Source of the DNA: QPIN01 sp965224575 | GTDB lineage: Bacteria > Pseudomonadota > Gammaproteobacteria > Methylococcales > Methylomonadaceae | Length of the DNA stretch: 64,000 nt | Assembly: GCA_965224575.1 (NCBI GenBank) | Contig: CBDCZQ010000006.1 | Span: forward strand, 1,860,001-1,924,000 | Direction of reading: 5' to 3' | Part shown: one piece after another, positions 15,725 to 28,177 of the stretch | How the letters are laid out: each line of letters starts with the position of its first letter | Numbering within the stretch: the stretch's first letter is position 1 | Position numbers and translations under genes: made by a program | Notes under the pieces: generated by a model | Database searches by the model: none | Told to the model about the DNA's origin: nothing | Seen by the model: the letters and a program-made list of their open reading frames with translations, nothing else

Positions 15725-18175
15725 CTACTTTTTACTAAGTCTTAAAGAGTTAACAATAACAGAGACGGAACTTAATGCCATTGCTGCTGATGCAATCATA
15801 GGGTTAAGTTTACCTAATGCTGCTATTGGAATTGCTACGGTGTTATAGCCAAACGCCCAAAACAGGTTTTGCTTAATGATATTGATTGTATCGGTACTTA
15901 ATTCAATGGTTTCAGTGACCTTCGATATATCTCCTTGTACTAACGTTAAGTCGGCTGATTCGATGGCAACATCAGTACCACACCCTATTGCGAAACCGAC
16001 ATCAGCAGCTGCCAATGCCGGTGCATCATTAATACCATCACCAATCATGCCCACTTTGTTGCCTTGTTCTTGAAGTTGTCTAATAATTTCTAACTTTTCA
16101 TCAGGTTTAGCATTTGAAAAAACTTGTTTTATTCCAACTTTAGCGGCTATATATTGTGCTGTTTTCTCTGTGTCACCAGTTACCATGAGTGTTTGAATGC
16201 CTAATTCGTTTAAGCGGATAATAGACTCCGTTGCTTCCTGTCTTGGTTTATCAGCAATACCAAAAACTGCGGCTTCTTTATTATTTATAGCCATAAATAC
16301 AGGTGTTTTTCCTTGTTCAGAAAAAAGGTTTGCTTCGTTCAAAAGTTTATTTACATTAATATCGTGGTTATCCATCCATGATTTATTACCTAGCAGTAGT
16401 TTTTTACCACTAACTTCTGCTTCAATGCCTTGACCTGTTTCACTGTAAAAATGACTGCATTTTAGCTGATCAATAGATTGTTCCGTTGCATAATCAACAA
16501 TGGCTTTAGCTAAAAAATGTTCAGAATTATTTTCTGCCGAAGCAGCTAATGCAATGATCTTGTTTTTGCTTAAGCGCGATAATTTAAAAAAGTCTGTTAC
16601 TTTGGGTTTGCCTTCGGTAATCGTGCCTGTTTTATCAAAAACAATTGCATTTAATTTTGCCGCTACCTCTAAACTTTCGCCATTGCGAATAAAAACACCT
16701 TTTTTTGCTGCTTGACCAGTACCAACCATGATGGCAGCTGGAGTGGCTAAACCAAGCGCACAAGGGCAAGCTATTAATAAAACGGTAATTGCGCTTCCAA
16801 ATGCAGTAGAAAATGGAGCGCCAATAAGTATCCAGCTTGCAAAAGTTAACCCAGAAATCCCCATCACAGCAGGTACAAAAACAGCAGAAATTTTATCTAC
16901 TTGTTTTTGAATGGGTAACTTTGTTGCTTGTGCCTGATCGACCATATGTACAATGCCAGCTAAGATCGTATCCATACCTATGGCTGTTGCTTTAATATGT
17001 AATACGCCATTTCCATTGACGCATCCTCCAATGACCTGGTCTCCAATTTCTTTAATAACGGGAATACTTTCACCTGTGACCATGGCTTCATCAACTGTTG
17101 AAACTCCAAAAACAACTTTAGCATCAGTTGGAATTTTTTCGCCTGGTCGTACAAGTAAAATATCCTTAAGTTTAATCTCATCAACATCAATCAGAATTTC
17201 TAGCTTATCTTTAAGTAAGGTTGCTATTTGAGGTTGTAAGTCTACTAACTGTCGAATGGCTTCTCCTGCTTTTCCTCTAGCTCTTTCTTCAAGGTAGCGA
17301 CCTAATAAGACAAGAGTAATAATTGCAGCTGCAGCTTCAAAATACATATGTCTTTGACGCCTAAATAAAGCGGGCAAGCTATATCCATATGCTGAACCAA
17401 CGCCAAGAGCAATCAAGGAATCCATATTGGCTGTTTTTTGTTTTGCTAGTCGCCAAGCTTTGGTGAAAAATTGCCTGCCAGCACCAAAAACAATGGGTGT
17501 TGTTAAAATAAATTGAATCCAATGAGACCATTTGCTTTTGTTCATTGACATGGCCAATGAAATGACTGGTGTGCTAAGGAGTCCAGACCATATAAAAAGA
17601 CGTTTAGCTTTGTTGATTCTATTCTGTTCTTTATAAATAATATTTTTTCTTTGCGACAAGGTGTCCATTGGCATAGAGCTGTAGCCTAAAGATTCTATTT
17701 TGTCGTTAACTTGTTGTTTACTGAGTGATCCGAAAACAGTAACTGTCTCTGTGGCAAAATTGACACTAGCAGATTTGATGTTGGGGTCTTTGCTGAGTAC
17801 CATTTCTATTAGTAAAGCACATGAAGCGCAGGTCATGCCAAGAATTGCTAGATCAACTTCTTGAACATTTCCAGTAAATTTTATTTGCTGTTTTTTTGTT
17901 GTTTTATTTTTATTGAGTGAAATATTACTTAGTACATTATCTAATAATGTTAATAAGTTTTTTTTTGGTAAATCTTCAGGGTCAAACTCTACAACAATTG
18001 AACCTATAGACGATACTGATCGAATACGCTTTATTTCTGGGCGTTTTTTAAGCAGAATTTCTAAGATATAACAGCGTTCTTGGTCTTTTTTTAAAATTGG
18101 AGAAATAATACGAATTCGCCTTTTTAATTGATGGACAAGGCGAAAGCTTTGAAAGTCTATTATTTCTGAGTTCAT
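15725..18175 (-). CDS. copA: Cu+-type P1B ATPase with tandem HMA2-HMA N-terminus
   Basis: An 816-residue heavy-metal pump. N-terminus: a cysteine-less HMA_2-like domain (about 10-85), then an HMA domain with GMTCASC (Cys116/Cys119). Eight membrane spans; the metal-path CPC is at 470-472, TGES at 368-371, the phosphorylated DKTGT Asp at 514, and GDGINDAPAL in the hinge. The last spans carry YN and MxxSS, the residues that define Cu+ selectivity (P1B-1). In the nucleotide domain the usual SEHP is SEHF (His553-Phe554), an uncommon change next to the ATP-binding His. It exports Cu+ from the cytoplasm. No CueR-type operator was recognised. First large gene of the tail part of the island. Confidence 0.92.
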   Translation of the reverse strand: MNSEIIDFQSFRLVHQLKRRIRIISPILKKDQERCYILEILLKKRPEIKRIRSVSSIGSIVVEFDPEDLPKKNLLTLLDNVLSNISLNKNKTTKKQQIKFTGNVQEVDLAILGMTCASCALLIEMVLSKDPNIKSASVNFATETVTVFGSLSKQQVNDKIESLGYSSMPMDTLSQRKNIIYKEQNRINKAKRLFIWSGLLSTPVISLAMSMNKSKWSHWIQFILTTPIVFGAGRQFFTKAWRLAKQKTANMDSLIALGVGSAYGYSLPALFRRQRHMYFEAAAAIITLVLLGRYLEERARGKAGEAIRQLVDLQPQIATLLKDKLEILIDVDEIKLKDILLVRPGEKIPTDAKVVFGVSTVDEAMVTGESIPVIKEIGDQVIGGCVNGNGVLHIKATAIGMDTILAGIVHMVDQAQATKLPIQKQVDKISAVFVPAVMGISGLTFASWILIGAPFSTAFGSAITVLLIACPCALGLATPAAIMVGTGQAAKKGVFIRNGESLEVAAKLNAIVFDKTGTITEGKPKVTDFFKLSRLSKNKIIALAASAENNSEHFLAKAIVDYATEQSIDQLKCSHFYSETGQGIEAEVSGKKLLLGNKSWMDNHDINVNKLLNEANLFSEQGKTPVFMAINNKEAAVFGIADKPRQEATESIIRLNELGIQTLMVTGDTEKTAQYIAAKVGIKQVFSNAKPDEKLEIIRQLQEQGNKVGMIGDGINDAPALAAADVGFAIGCGTDVAIESADLTLVQGDISKVTETIELSTDTINIIKQNLFWAFGYNTVAIPIAALGKLNPMIASAAMALSSVSVIVNSLRLSKK

Positions 18176-18269
18176 GATTTTAGGCTTGCATTGATAAGAT
18201 TAAAGATAATTGCAGTTACTGAAAGTAATTTGCCAAAAATAATGGTTTAATTATATATTAAAGCATTCA

Positions 18270-18887
18270 CTATTTAGGTCGTCTTGAGCGAAGCAATAAA
18301 TAGAAAAGATAAAAAACTGCTGTCCATTGATATCTGAAAGTCCATGGCCTAGGTATCCACTCTTGAGTAATTCGGGTCCAATGTAACTTAATTAAATAGA
18401 GAACTAAAATATCGTTAAGAAAATCAATCAGTGCTTTCTCAGGATCTTTGATAAATGATTTTGGTTTTTTTAACCCAAGTTTAGTGAGTGTTTTTGCTGC
18501 TTGAACTGTTTCTTTTGCAGCACTATATTTTTCTGTTGCCCACCGAGTCGCTTTCCAGCTTTTAATTTTTGACTTAATAGTCCTCTGGTTTCGAGGTTGA
18601 GATTTTTGGACAGTATTAGCTTCTACTAGTTGGTCTTCTCGTTCTAATTCCGAAATAAATTGAAAAAGATGAGTTGCTAGTTTTTTAAAATTACAAGTTA
18701 CTTCGTTGTACTTAATGGATAGTTTTTTTTGTTTTCTGAAAAGTTTTACTCTGTAAACACCTTCTAAATTTAGAATTTTAGAAGTGAGTGTTTTTGCAGC
18801 TAATTCATCGCATAATTGGTCGGGTATTTCAAAGCGAACATGACCATCTTCTCGGTATCTAACGGTAATTTTTTTCTGAATGCTCAT
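18270..18887 (-). CDS. HMA_2-like domain protein with C-terminal membrane segment
   Basis: A 205-residue protein, not a characterised family. The first ~85 residues look like the cysteine-less HMA_2 fold of the pump's N-terminus (alternating strands with LNLEGVYRVKLFRKQKKLSIKYN), followed by a basic linker, a helical stretch, and one or two hydrophobic segments near the C-terminus (about 150-200, ending in a basic RSRRPK). Thus a membrane-tethered relative of the pump's regulatory module. It sits directly upstream of copA (94 bases). The start has no Shine-Dalgarno; the leader instead contains a U-rich run and a large hairpin (see 18912-18991). Cofactor binding without cysteines is unlikely; a structural role is inferred. 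Confidence 0.7.
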   Translation of the reverse strand: MSIQKKITVRYREDGHVRFEIPDQLCDELAAKTLTSKILNLEGVYRVKLFRKQKKLSIKYNEVTCNFKKLATHLFQFISELEREDQLVEANTVQKSQPRNQRTIKSKIKSWKATRWATEKYSAAKETVQAAKTLTKLGLKKPKSFIKDPEKALIDFLNDILVLYLIKLHWTRITQEWIPRPWTFRYQWTAVFYLFYLLLRSRRPK

Positions 18888-18911
18888 GGTGAAAAATAAA
18901 AAAGTATGTAA

Positions 18912-18991
18912 AGGGCGTCTCTATGTAAATTGATGATTGGAAATGATTTCGTTCTCAATTATTCTCCCCTATAATCATATAGAGATGCCCT
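18912..18991 (-). promoter_or_regulatory. leader hairpin upstream of the HMA_2-like gene
   Basis: On the minus strand, AGGGCATCTCTATATG (18976-18991) pairs with CATAGAGACGCCCT (18912-18925) across a ~50-base loop, and a U-rich run (complement of 18892-18904) follows just before the start codon at 18887. It could be an attenuator, a weak terminator, or a stabilising 5' structure. No known riboswitch was recognised. Confidence 0.4.
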
Positions 18992-18999
18992 AAAGTAAA

Positions 19000-19041
19000 A
19001 CGGGTAATAAAATATATAGGCTATATATCTCAATTACCCGT
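19000..19041 (-). terminator. probable terminator after the His/Met-rich gene
   Basis: ACGGGTAAT (9 bp, perfect) flanks an AT-rich loop that itself holds ATATATA/TATATAT; on the minus strand the stem is followed by TTTTACTTT. It lies 41 bases past the stop of the His/Met-rich gene and would separate it from the downstream HMA_2-like/copA genes. Confidence 0.5.
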
Positions 19042-19081
19042 CTAAATTTAATAACATAAAGTAGTCTTTATGTTTAGAAAA

Positions 19082-19408
19082 TCAACTTTCTTCTTTAGTT
19101 TCCGAAACAATATCTTCCAGGTTTTCTTTTTGTTGCAAGACAAAATCCTTGCTTGCGTCAGTTGCTTTACCAACATTACTTACAATTTCCTTTCGGTATT
19201 TGTAGATTACATATCCTGCAACAACGCCTATGCCAAATACAAGTACTGGATGTTTTGCAAGTTTTCCCATGAGTTTTCCTCCTGATCGAACAGATGCAGA
19301 AGCCATTGATCCTTTAATAATTTGTTTCCCCATAGTATGGCCAGCATGGTGACTATGACCCATTGCCCCCATACCCTTCATTGAATGATTTCCGTGTGAA
19401 TGCTTCAT
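19082..19408 (-). CDS. His/Met-rich single-span membrane protein (108 aa)
   Basis: The first ~30 residues hold nine histidines and six methionines (HSHGNHSM, GHSHHAGHTM), a strong candidate copper-binding tract. A transmembrane helix follows at about 54-70 (VLVFGIGVVAGYVIYKY), then a short amphipathic helix with Lys/Glu. The gene looks like a membrane-tethered metal sink or chaperone for the neighbouring TauE-like protein and the Cu+ ATPase; family not recognised, role inferred from composition and neighbours. It starts 22 bases after the 56-residue Cys-protein gene, so they are likely co-transcribed. Confidence 0.72.
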   Translation of the reverse strand: MKHSHGNHSMKGMGAMGHSHHAGHTMGKQIIKGSMASASVRSGGKLMGKLAKHPVLVFGIGVVAGYVIYKYRKEIVSNVGKATDASKDFVLQQKENLEDIVSETKEES

Positions 19409-19430
19409 TTATTATGCTCTTTAAAATTAA

Positions 19431-19601
19431 TTACGAATCTTCCGTCGGCTCAGTGAGAACTTGATCTTCATGTAACATTTGAAAAATACCTTTGCAGCCT
19501 TCGCAACAGAATTTTTTCTCTCCATCCTGCGTTTTTAATTTAAAGCCATTTACCTCAACAGCTAATCCACAAAGATCACAAACTTCTTTTTTATCACTCA
19601 T
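19431..19601 (-). CDS. 56-residue cysteine protein resembling the ATPase-associated metal-binding domain
   Basis: A short open frame, ATG at 19601, TAA at 19431-19433. The product carries CDLCG near the N-terminus and FCCEGCKGIFQ near residue 32-42, the pattern (CxxCG...yCCxGC) of the metal-binding domain found at the N-terminus of many CcoI-type copper ATPases (PF12156, from memory). Here it is free-standing. It lies between the His/Met-rich gene and the small membrane protein, on the same strand. As a five-cysteine protein in a copper island it probably binds Cu or Zn and hands it on. Confidence 0.78.
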   Translation of the reverse strand: MSDKKEVCDLCGLAVEVNGFKLKTQDGEKKFCCEGCKGIFQMLHEDQVLTEPTEDS

Positions 19602-19672
19602 TACATTAAATATCTATATTCTAAAAATATGCCTACGTACAATACTACCAAAGTAGCTAGGGGTATTCAATT

Positions 19673-19924
19673 CTAATGACAACTAAATCCAGCTGATGCA
19701 GCACCAGAATCATCTCTTTCTCCATGTGTGGCATGGCTTGATGCTTTCATTAAAGCAATGCGTAATGCTCCAGTCAGACTTGCTCCTAACCCTAAGCGCA
19801 TGGCTATTGCAGGGACTAATATCATTGATGCAACAGCAAGCCCCGCCCCTAATACTAAGGAACCATTTTGATTAGATTTTTCAGTAGAATGTTCGGAAGT
19901 CGGTAAGGCTAATTTTTCTGTCAT
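19673..19924 (-). CDS. small membrane protein of the copper island (83 aa)
   Basis: Not recognised. It has one hydrophobic stretch at about residues 22-55 (Ala/Leu/Gly-rich, with a kinked pair of short helices) and a polar C-terminus ending FSCH with a HATHGE segment, so a few His and one Cys could contact metal. An upstream ATG at 19936 exists, but the second ATG (19924) has GGGGA at a good distance and is preferred. First gene of the minus-strand island; the intergenic space to the divergent DUF6164 gene should hold the promoter. Function unknown. Confidence 0.6.
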   Translation of the reverse strand: MTEKLALPTSEHSTEKSNQNGSLVLGAGLAVASMILVPAIAMRLGLGASLTGALRIALMKASSHATHGERDDSGAASAGFSCH

Positions 19925-20156
19925 CTTTTTCCCCATAATTAATTTAATCCAATCAAATTAGAAGCATGAAAAGTGCCAGAATATAAGCTGTTGATTTATC
20001 TTATATATGCCTTAAGTATTTAACGAATTTTAAAAAACAATGTTAAATGGCATATCTTTATATGTGATATAGCGCTGTTTTGTTTTTTTATATCAGGTTG
20101 ATTTCTTGCTATATGTGGTAAATTATATTGCTTTTTTCTTTATTATTTGGATTTTA

Positions 20157-20522
20157 ATGTCGAAGCTACTTTTTTCCCTGCGTGGCGTACCAGAGGATGA
20201 GGCGATAGAAATTAGATCTCTTCTCAATGCAAGTGAGCTTGAATATTATGAAACGTCTTCTGGAAACTGGGGGGTTTCAATGCCTGCGCTTTGGGTTGTT
20301 AATAATGAAGACTATGAGCGAGCGCAAAACTTATTAAATGAATATCATCGGAGCCGAGCTGTTTCGCAAAGAAAGCTATATGAGCAGCTAAAAAAAGAAG
20401 GTAAACATCTAGGTGTAAAAGATGTTTTTTTACTAAAACCATTCCGATTTATGGTTTATATTGCCGGTGTTGCTTTCATCTTCTATCTAAGTATTAGAAT
20501 GCTCTTTGAGTTTGGATTATAA
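20157..20522 (+). CDS. DUF6164-type membrane protein
   Basis: A 121-residue protein starting MSKLLFSLRGVPEDEA, continuing through YYETSSGNWGVSMPALWV, then a helical region and a C-terminal transmembrane helix (about 95-118). The first 60 residues look like a ferredoxin-like DUF2007-type domain; this layout is what I know as DUF6164. Function unknown. A TTG 51 bases upstream would add an odd hydrophobic head; the ATG at 20157 matches the family start. Convergent with the DUF2956 gene 23 bases away. The start has only a weak TTGGA ribosome binding sequence. Confidence 0.78.
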   Translation: MSKLLFSLRGVPEDEAIEIRSLLNASELEYYETSSGNWGVSMPALWVVNNEDYERAQNLLNEYHRSRAVSQRKLYEQLKKEGKHLGVKDVFLLKPFRFMVYIAGVAFIFYLSIRMLFEFGL

Positions 20523-20545
20523 AGGTGCAAGGAGTTTTTGTTGAA

Positions 20546-20893
20546 TTATAGAGGGATGGAATAAAAAAAGTAAGTAATAAATCCAGTCCAGCTAATCAAT
20601 AGCAAAATCCATGGCAGATTTGTCTTGTTTTCATTTTTTTGATTTTGAATGTCGGGTAAATCGTTTTCTTGTAAGGGTGTTTGTATCTGAGATGCTTTAT
20701 TCAGTTTTTTGTTTAGCTCTCTGGATTTTGATTTCTGCTGTTTTTTGTAATGATTGATTCCTTTTTGTATTCCTTGAGCTATGAGTTTTGTTTGCTCTTT
20801 TGTCTGTCCTGGGCGTTTGGTTGCTAGTGCGGATTTCATGGCTTCTTCCTGAGTTTGGGGCGATGTTTTTTCAAACCTATTTTGTTTTGCCAT
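20546..20893 (-). CDS. DUF2956 family protein
   Basis: A 115-residue protein with the DUF2956 head: SPQTQEEAMKSALATKRPGQTKEQTKLIAQGIQKGI, then a basic helical stretch (YKKQQKSKSRELNKKL), an acidic/Asn linker and a C-terminal transmembrane helix (about 93-112). The family is restricted to gammaproteobacteria and has no known function. It is 18 bases downstream of the DUF3301 gene on the same strand, a pairing that suggests one transcript. Confidence 0.85.
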   Translation of the reverse strand: MAKQNRFEKTSPQTQEEAMKSALATKRPGQTKEQTKLIAQGIQKGINHYKKQQKSKSRELNKKLNKASQIQTPLQENDLPDIQNQKNENKTNLPWILLLISWTGFITYFFYSIPL

Positions 20894-20911
20894 TTGTTTA
20901 ATATCAGTTAG

Positions 20912-21220
20912 TTATTCTTGTATTTTGTAAGGATCCAGATGGACGCTAGTAATAATTCTGCTTAGCAAAATGACTTTTCCGTTATAGCGTTCGTTGCCTG
21001 TTGAGGTAAATTCGAATTGATAGGATCTCCATATTCTTATTTTTCCATTTTCATCTCTTTTAAGCCAGAATCCATTTAATGCAACATACTCGTCTAATAA
21101 CTGTACATCTATTTTTCTGCAGTGGTTTTTAACAAAACCCAATGCAATTTCTCTGGTTTTGGTAGAGTCAGACCAATAGTATCCTATCAATAGCAGTAAA
21201 ATAATAAGAAAAAAATCCAT
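20912..21220 (-). CDS. DUF3301 family protein
   Basis: A 102-residue protein starting with one transmembrane helix (about 2-15, MDFFLIILLLLIGYYW), then the DUF3301 core: ALGFVKNHCRKIDVQLLDEYVAL, then RIWRSYQFEFTSTG and a C-terminal YNGKVILLSRIITSVHLDPY. Gammaproteobacterial family of unknown function, probably peripheral on the cytoplasmic or periplasmic face of the inner membrane. Upstream of the DUF2956 gene; about 260 bases separate it from the TIGR02647 gene with nothing recognisable between. Confidence 0.85.
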   Translation of the reverse strand: MDFFLIILLLLIGYYWSDSTKTREIALGFVKNHCRKIDVQLLDEYVALNGFWLKRDENGKIRIWRSYQFEFTSTGNERYNGKVILLSRIITSVHLDPYKIQE

Positions 21221-21481
21221 GGATTTTGTTAGCCTTGTAGTTATTATTAATTTAAAGATTAGTGATTCTGGTAGGGTGTTTTAAGTTAAAATTAAGTTTA
21301 TTGCCAAGGAAAAAAACAAGGTTTTCTTAAATCAGGAAAAATTAGAGGATGAAGCTTCTTTATTGAAAACAGTCTTGTCTTAATGAAGATCCAATACTAA
21401 ATTAATTTTAAATATTCCTAAAATATTTACGAAAAGGATTTTGTAATATAAATAGTATATTAGATTAATCGTGAAGCTGTT

Positions 21482-21718
21482 CTAGCGTGAGTTTAAAATC
21501 GTTAGTGCGGCTTGAATATGTTCAGCGGATTCAATTCCTAAGTCAGTTAGATAGCCTCCGTCAGCTTGAGAGAGCACGCCTTTTTCAAACAATCGATTCG
21601 CGGCGGCAATACTTTCGGTATTGGCGGAGCCGTGTACTTTAATTCCTTCCTGGAGAGAATCTAGATTATAGTGTGAGAGTATTCTTAATTCCTCAATTAA
21701 TTCGGTGGTCAATGACAT
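21482..21718 (-). CDS. TIGR02647-type conserved protein (78 aa)
   Basis: A small soluble protein with the conserved ELIEELRILSHYNLDSLQEGIKVH, then a helix with AANRLFEKGVLSQADGGYLTDLGIESAEH. This is the family I know as TIGR02647, frequent in gammaproteobacteria and described as a small conserved protein; it looks like a winged-helix or helical bundle and its role is unknown. Single gene; starts with ATG preceded by AAGGA within a suitable distance. Confidence 0.82.
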   Translation of the reverse strand: MSLTTELIEELRILSHYNLDSLQEGIKVHGSANTESIAAANRLFEKGVLSQADGGYLTDLGIESAEHIQAALTILNSR

Positions 21719-21825
21719 GTTATATCCTTAATTAAATGTGATGATGTAAGTATAACTGAAATTTATTTACTTGATTGAAGTCATATTTTATACTTTGAAA
21801 TAACTATTCTACATCCGGTATTATT

Positions 21826-21999
21826 TTGAAAACGTTTGTTTCTATAATCGTTATATTTTCGTTTCTCTTGTTGATTGGGTCAATAAAGGTTTTGCTTCGA
21901 ACAAACCCATCTATAGGATTATTAATAATAACTGGCAGTGGTTTAGTTTTAGTGGTGTGCTGGTTTTTCTATTTTAAATTCAATAAATCATCCAGTTAA
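21826..21999 (+). CDS. possible small membrane protein (57 aa, TTG start)
   Basis: A short frame starting with TTG and ending TAA at 21997-21999, in the ~350-base gap before the rRNA promoter. The product would have two hydrophobic segments (about 4-18 and 31-51) separated by a basic loop. No ATG start and no good ribosome binding site are present, and AT-rich DNA often gives hydrophobic frames by chance. Treat as tentative; apart from this the gap shows nothing recognisable. Confidence 0.3.
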   Translation: MKTFVSIIVIFSFLLLIGSIKVLLRTNPSIGLLIITGSGLVLVVCWFFYFKFNKSSS

Positions 22000-22075
22000 T
22001 AAAGATAGTTGATAGTTAAAACTAAATATAAATAAAAATAATGAAGATACTTGGAGTGAAAACCCAAAAAAAGCA

Positions 22076-22103
22076 TTGACAGATTAAGTTGGTTCTGTAG
22101 AAT
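22076..22103 (+). promoter_or_regulatory. rRNA operon promoter (sigma-70 type)
   Basis: TTGACA (22076-22081), 16-base spacer, TAGAAT (22098-22103). Transcription would start near 22110, leaving a leader of about 270 bases before the 16S. Confidence 0.8.
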
Positions 22104-22152
22104 AGTCGGACTCAGCAGAACGGAAGTGAAGTTGAAAAGGCTTCGGTCTTAG

Positions 22153-22164
22153 GGCTCTTTAAAA
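22153..22164 (+). promoter_or_regulatory. boxA-like antitermination element in the 16S leader
   Basis: GGCTCTTTAAAA resembles the boxA consensus (TGCTCTTTAACA) bound by NusB-S10. The leader from the promoter to the 16S has no other feature I can name. Confidence 0.6.
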
Positions 22165-22377
22165 ACGAAATCGAAATAATTTGTGTGGGTACTTGTGCTG
22201 GATATTTTTAGCTGTAGTGAAGAAATATTCGACACGATATTCACGTCAATTCAAGAGAAGGCTTTTTCGGAAGTTTTTTCTTAAAAACGTCAATAAGTAA
22301 AGCTTCGGATAATTATCTTATCTGGAGTTGTCGAGCCAAGATTGGAAACTAATCTTACTTAGTTTCAAACTGATTAT

Positions 22378-23916
<1,539 letters not shown>

Positions 23917-23989
23917 CAAAGACAGCGAAAAGCTGGCATGAGTGCCTACAACAAATTATTTCGATTGAAACTCAGCAAAACAGACGATT

Positions 23990-24066
<77 letters not shown>

Positions 24067-24320
24067 ATTTTGCACTGACAAAATTTTTTGAAAGACTCAT
24101 GTACTAACCGTACACTTTGCCTTTCCAAAAACCCCGTCAGTATAAAGTTACCTATAGGTTTATTTATACGTCAAGGTAAAGTCTCGAAACAAAGCAATAA
24201 ACCAAAAAAGAAAAGATTCAAGAGTAAGGTTATCTTAATTAAAGCTATAGACAGTTAAAGCTAAGATATTCAGTCCATAAAGGAAGCCTGAAAAAAGCGA
24301 ATCTAAACGACCAGTTAATG

Positions 24321-24396
24321 GGGCTATAGCTCAGCTGGGAGAGCACCTGCCTTGCACGCAGGGGGTCAGCGGTTCGATCCCGCTTAGCTCCACCAT
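24321..24396 (+). tRNA. tRNA-Ala (TGC) in the rRNA spacer
   Basis: 76 bases with encoded CCA; anticodon loop CTTGCAC with TGC. The acceptor stem shows the G3:U70 pair that identifies tRNA-Ala. The 254-base gap after tRNA-Ile is wider than usual and contains no gene. Confidence 0.98.
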
Positions 24397-24526
24397 TACT
24401 TAAAAGCCGAAAGCCTAGAAATTAAGGTAAAAAGCAGAGAAAACAGAAAATACAAAAATATTAATTCAATAAGACTTGATCATTTTAAAATGAAAAGGTT
24501 TTATTGCATTAATCTTTTAAGATTAA

Positions 24527-24540
24527 TAGCTCTTTAACAA
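24527..24540 (+). promoter_or_regulatory. boxA antitermination element before the 23S
   Basis: TAGCTCTTTAACAA matches the boxA consensus closely, at the standard place in the spacer. The 417 bases between tRNA-Ala and the 23S hold only this element and processing-stem sequences. Confidence 0.75.
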
Positions 24541-24813
24541 TTAGGAAATCTGTAACTATAGTGATTATCGAAAGATGATCAAGATATTATATAAACGAGT
24601 TAAGGATTAGAAAGAATTTAGTCAAAAAGATGACTGAAGGTTAAGCGTTAAAACTTAATCATCAAAAATCTCAAAACTAAAAACCAACTAATCACTAATG
24701 AGTTCTCAAACAGAAAAAACAAGCGAAAATGTCAGCTGATACATATGGCATCAATAAAAAAGTGAAAATAAAGGCGAAAGCTATTATGGAAGCCAGACTT
24801 ATTGGGGTTATAT

Positions 24814-27713
<2,900 letters not shown>

Positions 27714-27958
27714 ATAACACCCAATCGGTTTGAAAGAAGATTGGATGTTAGAGTAAGTTAAGAAAAAAACTTAACACAGCAAAGACATTACGCTTGAAAA
27801 CTGAGAGAGAATATATATAACAAACAAGGTTACAGATTTCCGGATTTAGGGAAAAGTAAATAGAAGGCTAGATAGGATATATATAGCTAGTCAGGCTAGG
27901 ACTAGGAACCTAAATCAATCGTTGGAAGAAATCAAAATCTCAACCAACGGCACCAGTT

Positions 27959-28077
27959 TGCTTGGTGAACATAGCGAGCGTGAACCACCCGATCCCATCC
28001 CGAACTCGGAAGTGAAACCGCTTAGCGCCGATGATAGTGTGGCAGGTTGCCATGTGAAAGTAGGGAATTGCCAGGCT
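27959..28077 (+). rRNA. rrf: 5S ribosomal RNA
   Basis: About 119 bases: helix I TTGCTTGG/CCAGGC, the conserved CCGAACTCGGAAGTGAAAC and AGCGCCGATGATAGTG blocks. Placed 245 bases after the 23S; that interval has no tRNA or other gene. Confidence 0.96.
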
Positions 28078-28084
28078 TTTATTT

Positions 28085-28120
28085 AAAAAACCCAAGGTCT
28101 TTGACTTTGGGTTTTTTTTT
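28085..28120 (+). terminator. rRNA operon terminator
   Basis: CCCAAGGTC/GACTTTGGG stem (9 bp, one G-U pair, loop TTT) flanked by an A-run and followed by nine T residues. A strong intrinsic terminator directly after 5S, so the operon has no downstream tRNA. Confidence 0.9.
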
Positions 28121-28149
28121 GCTTGAGGGAAGTACCCTTTTTTATAACT

Positions 28150-28177
28150 AAAAAATTAACCAAGACTGGCTTGGTTA
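28150..28177 (-). terminator. terminator of the VWA/lectin-like gene
   Basis: Stem TAACCAAG/CTTGGTTA with a five-base loop overlaps the stop codon; on the minus strand it is followed by AATTTTTTAG. Convergent with the rRNA terminator 30 bases away. Confidence 0.75.

Noticed and set aside
21826..21999. Promoting the 57-residue frame to a confident gene
   Set aside because: Only a TTG start and no ribosome binding site; listed as tentative instead.
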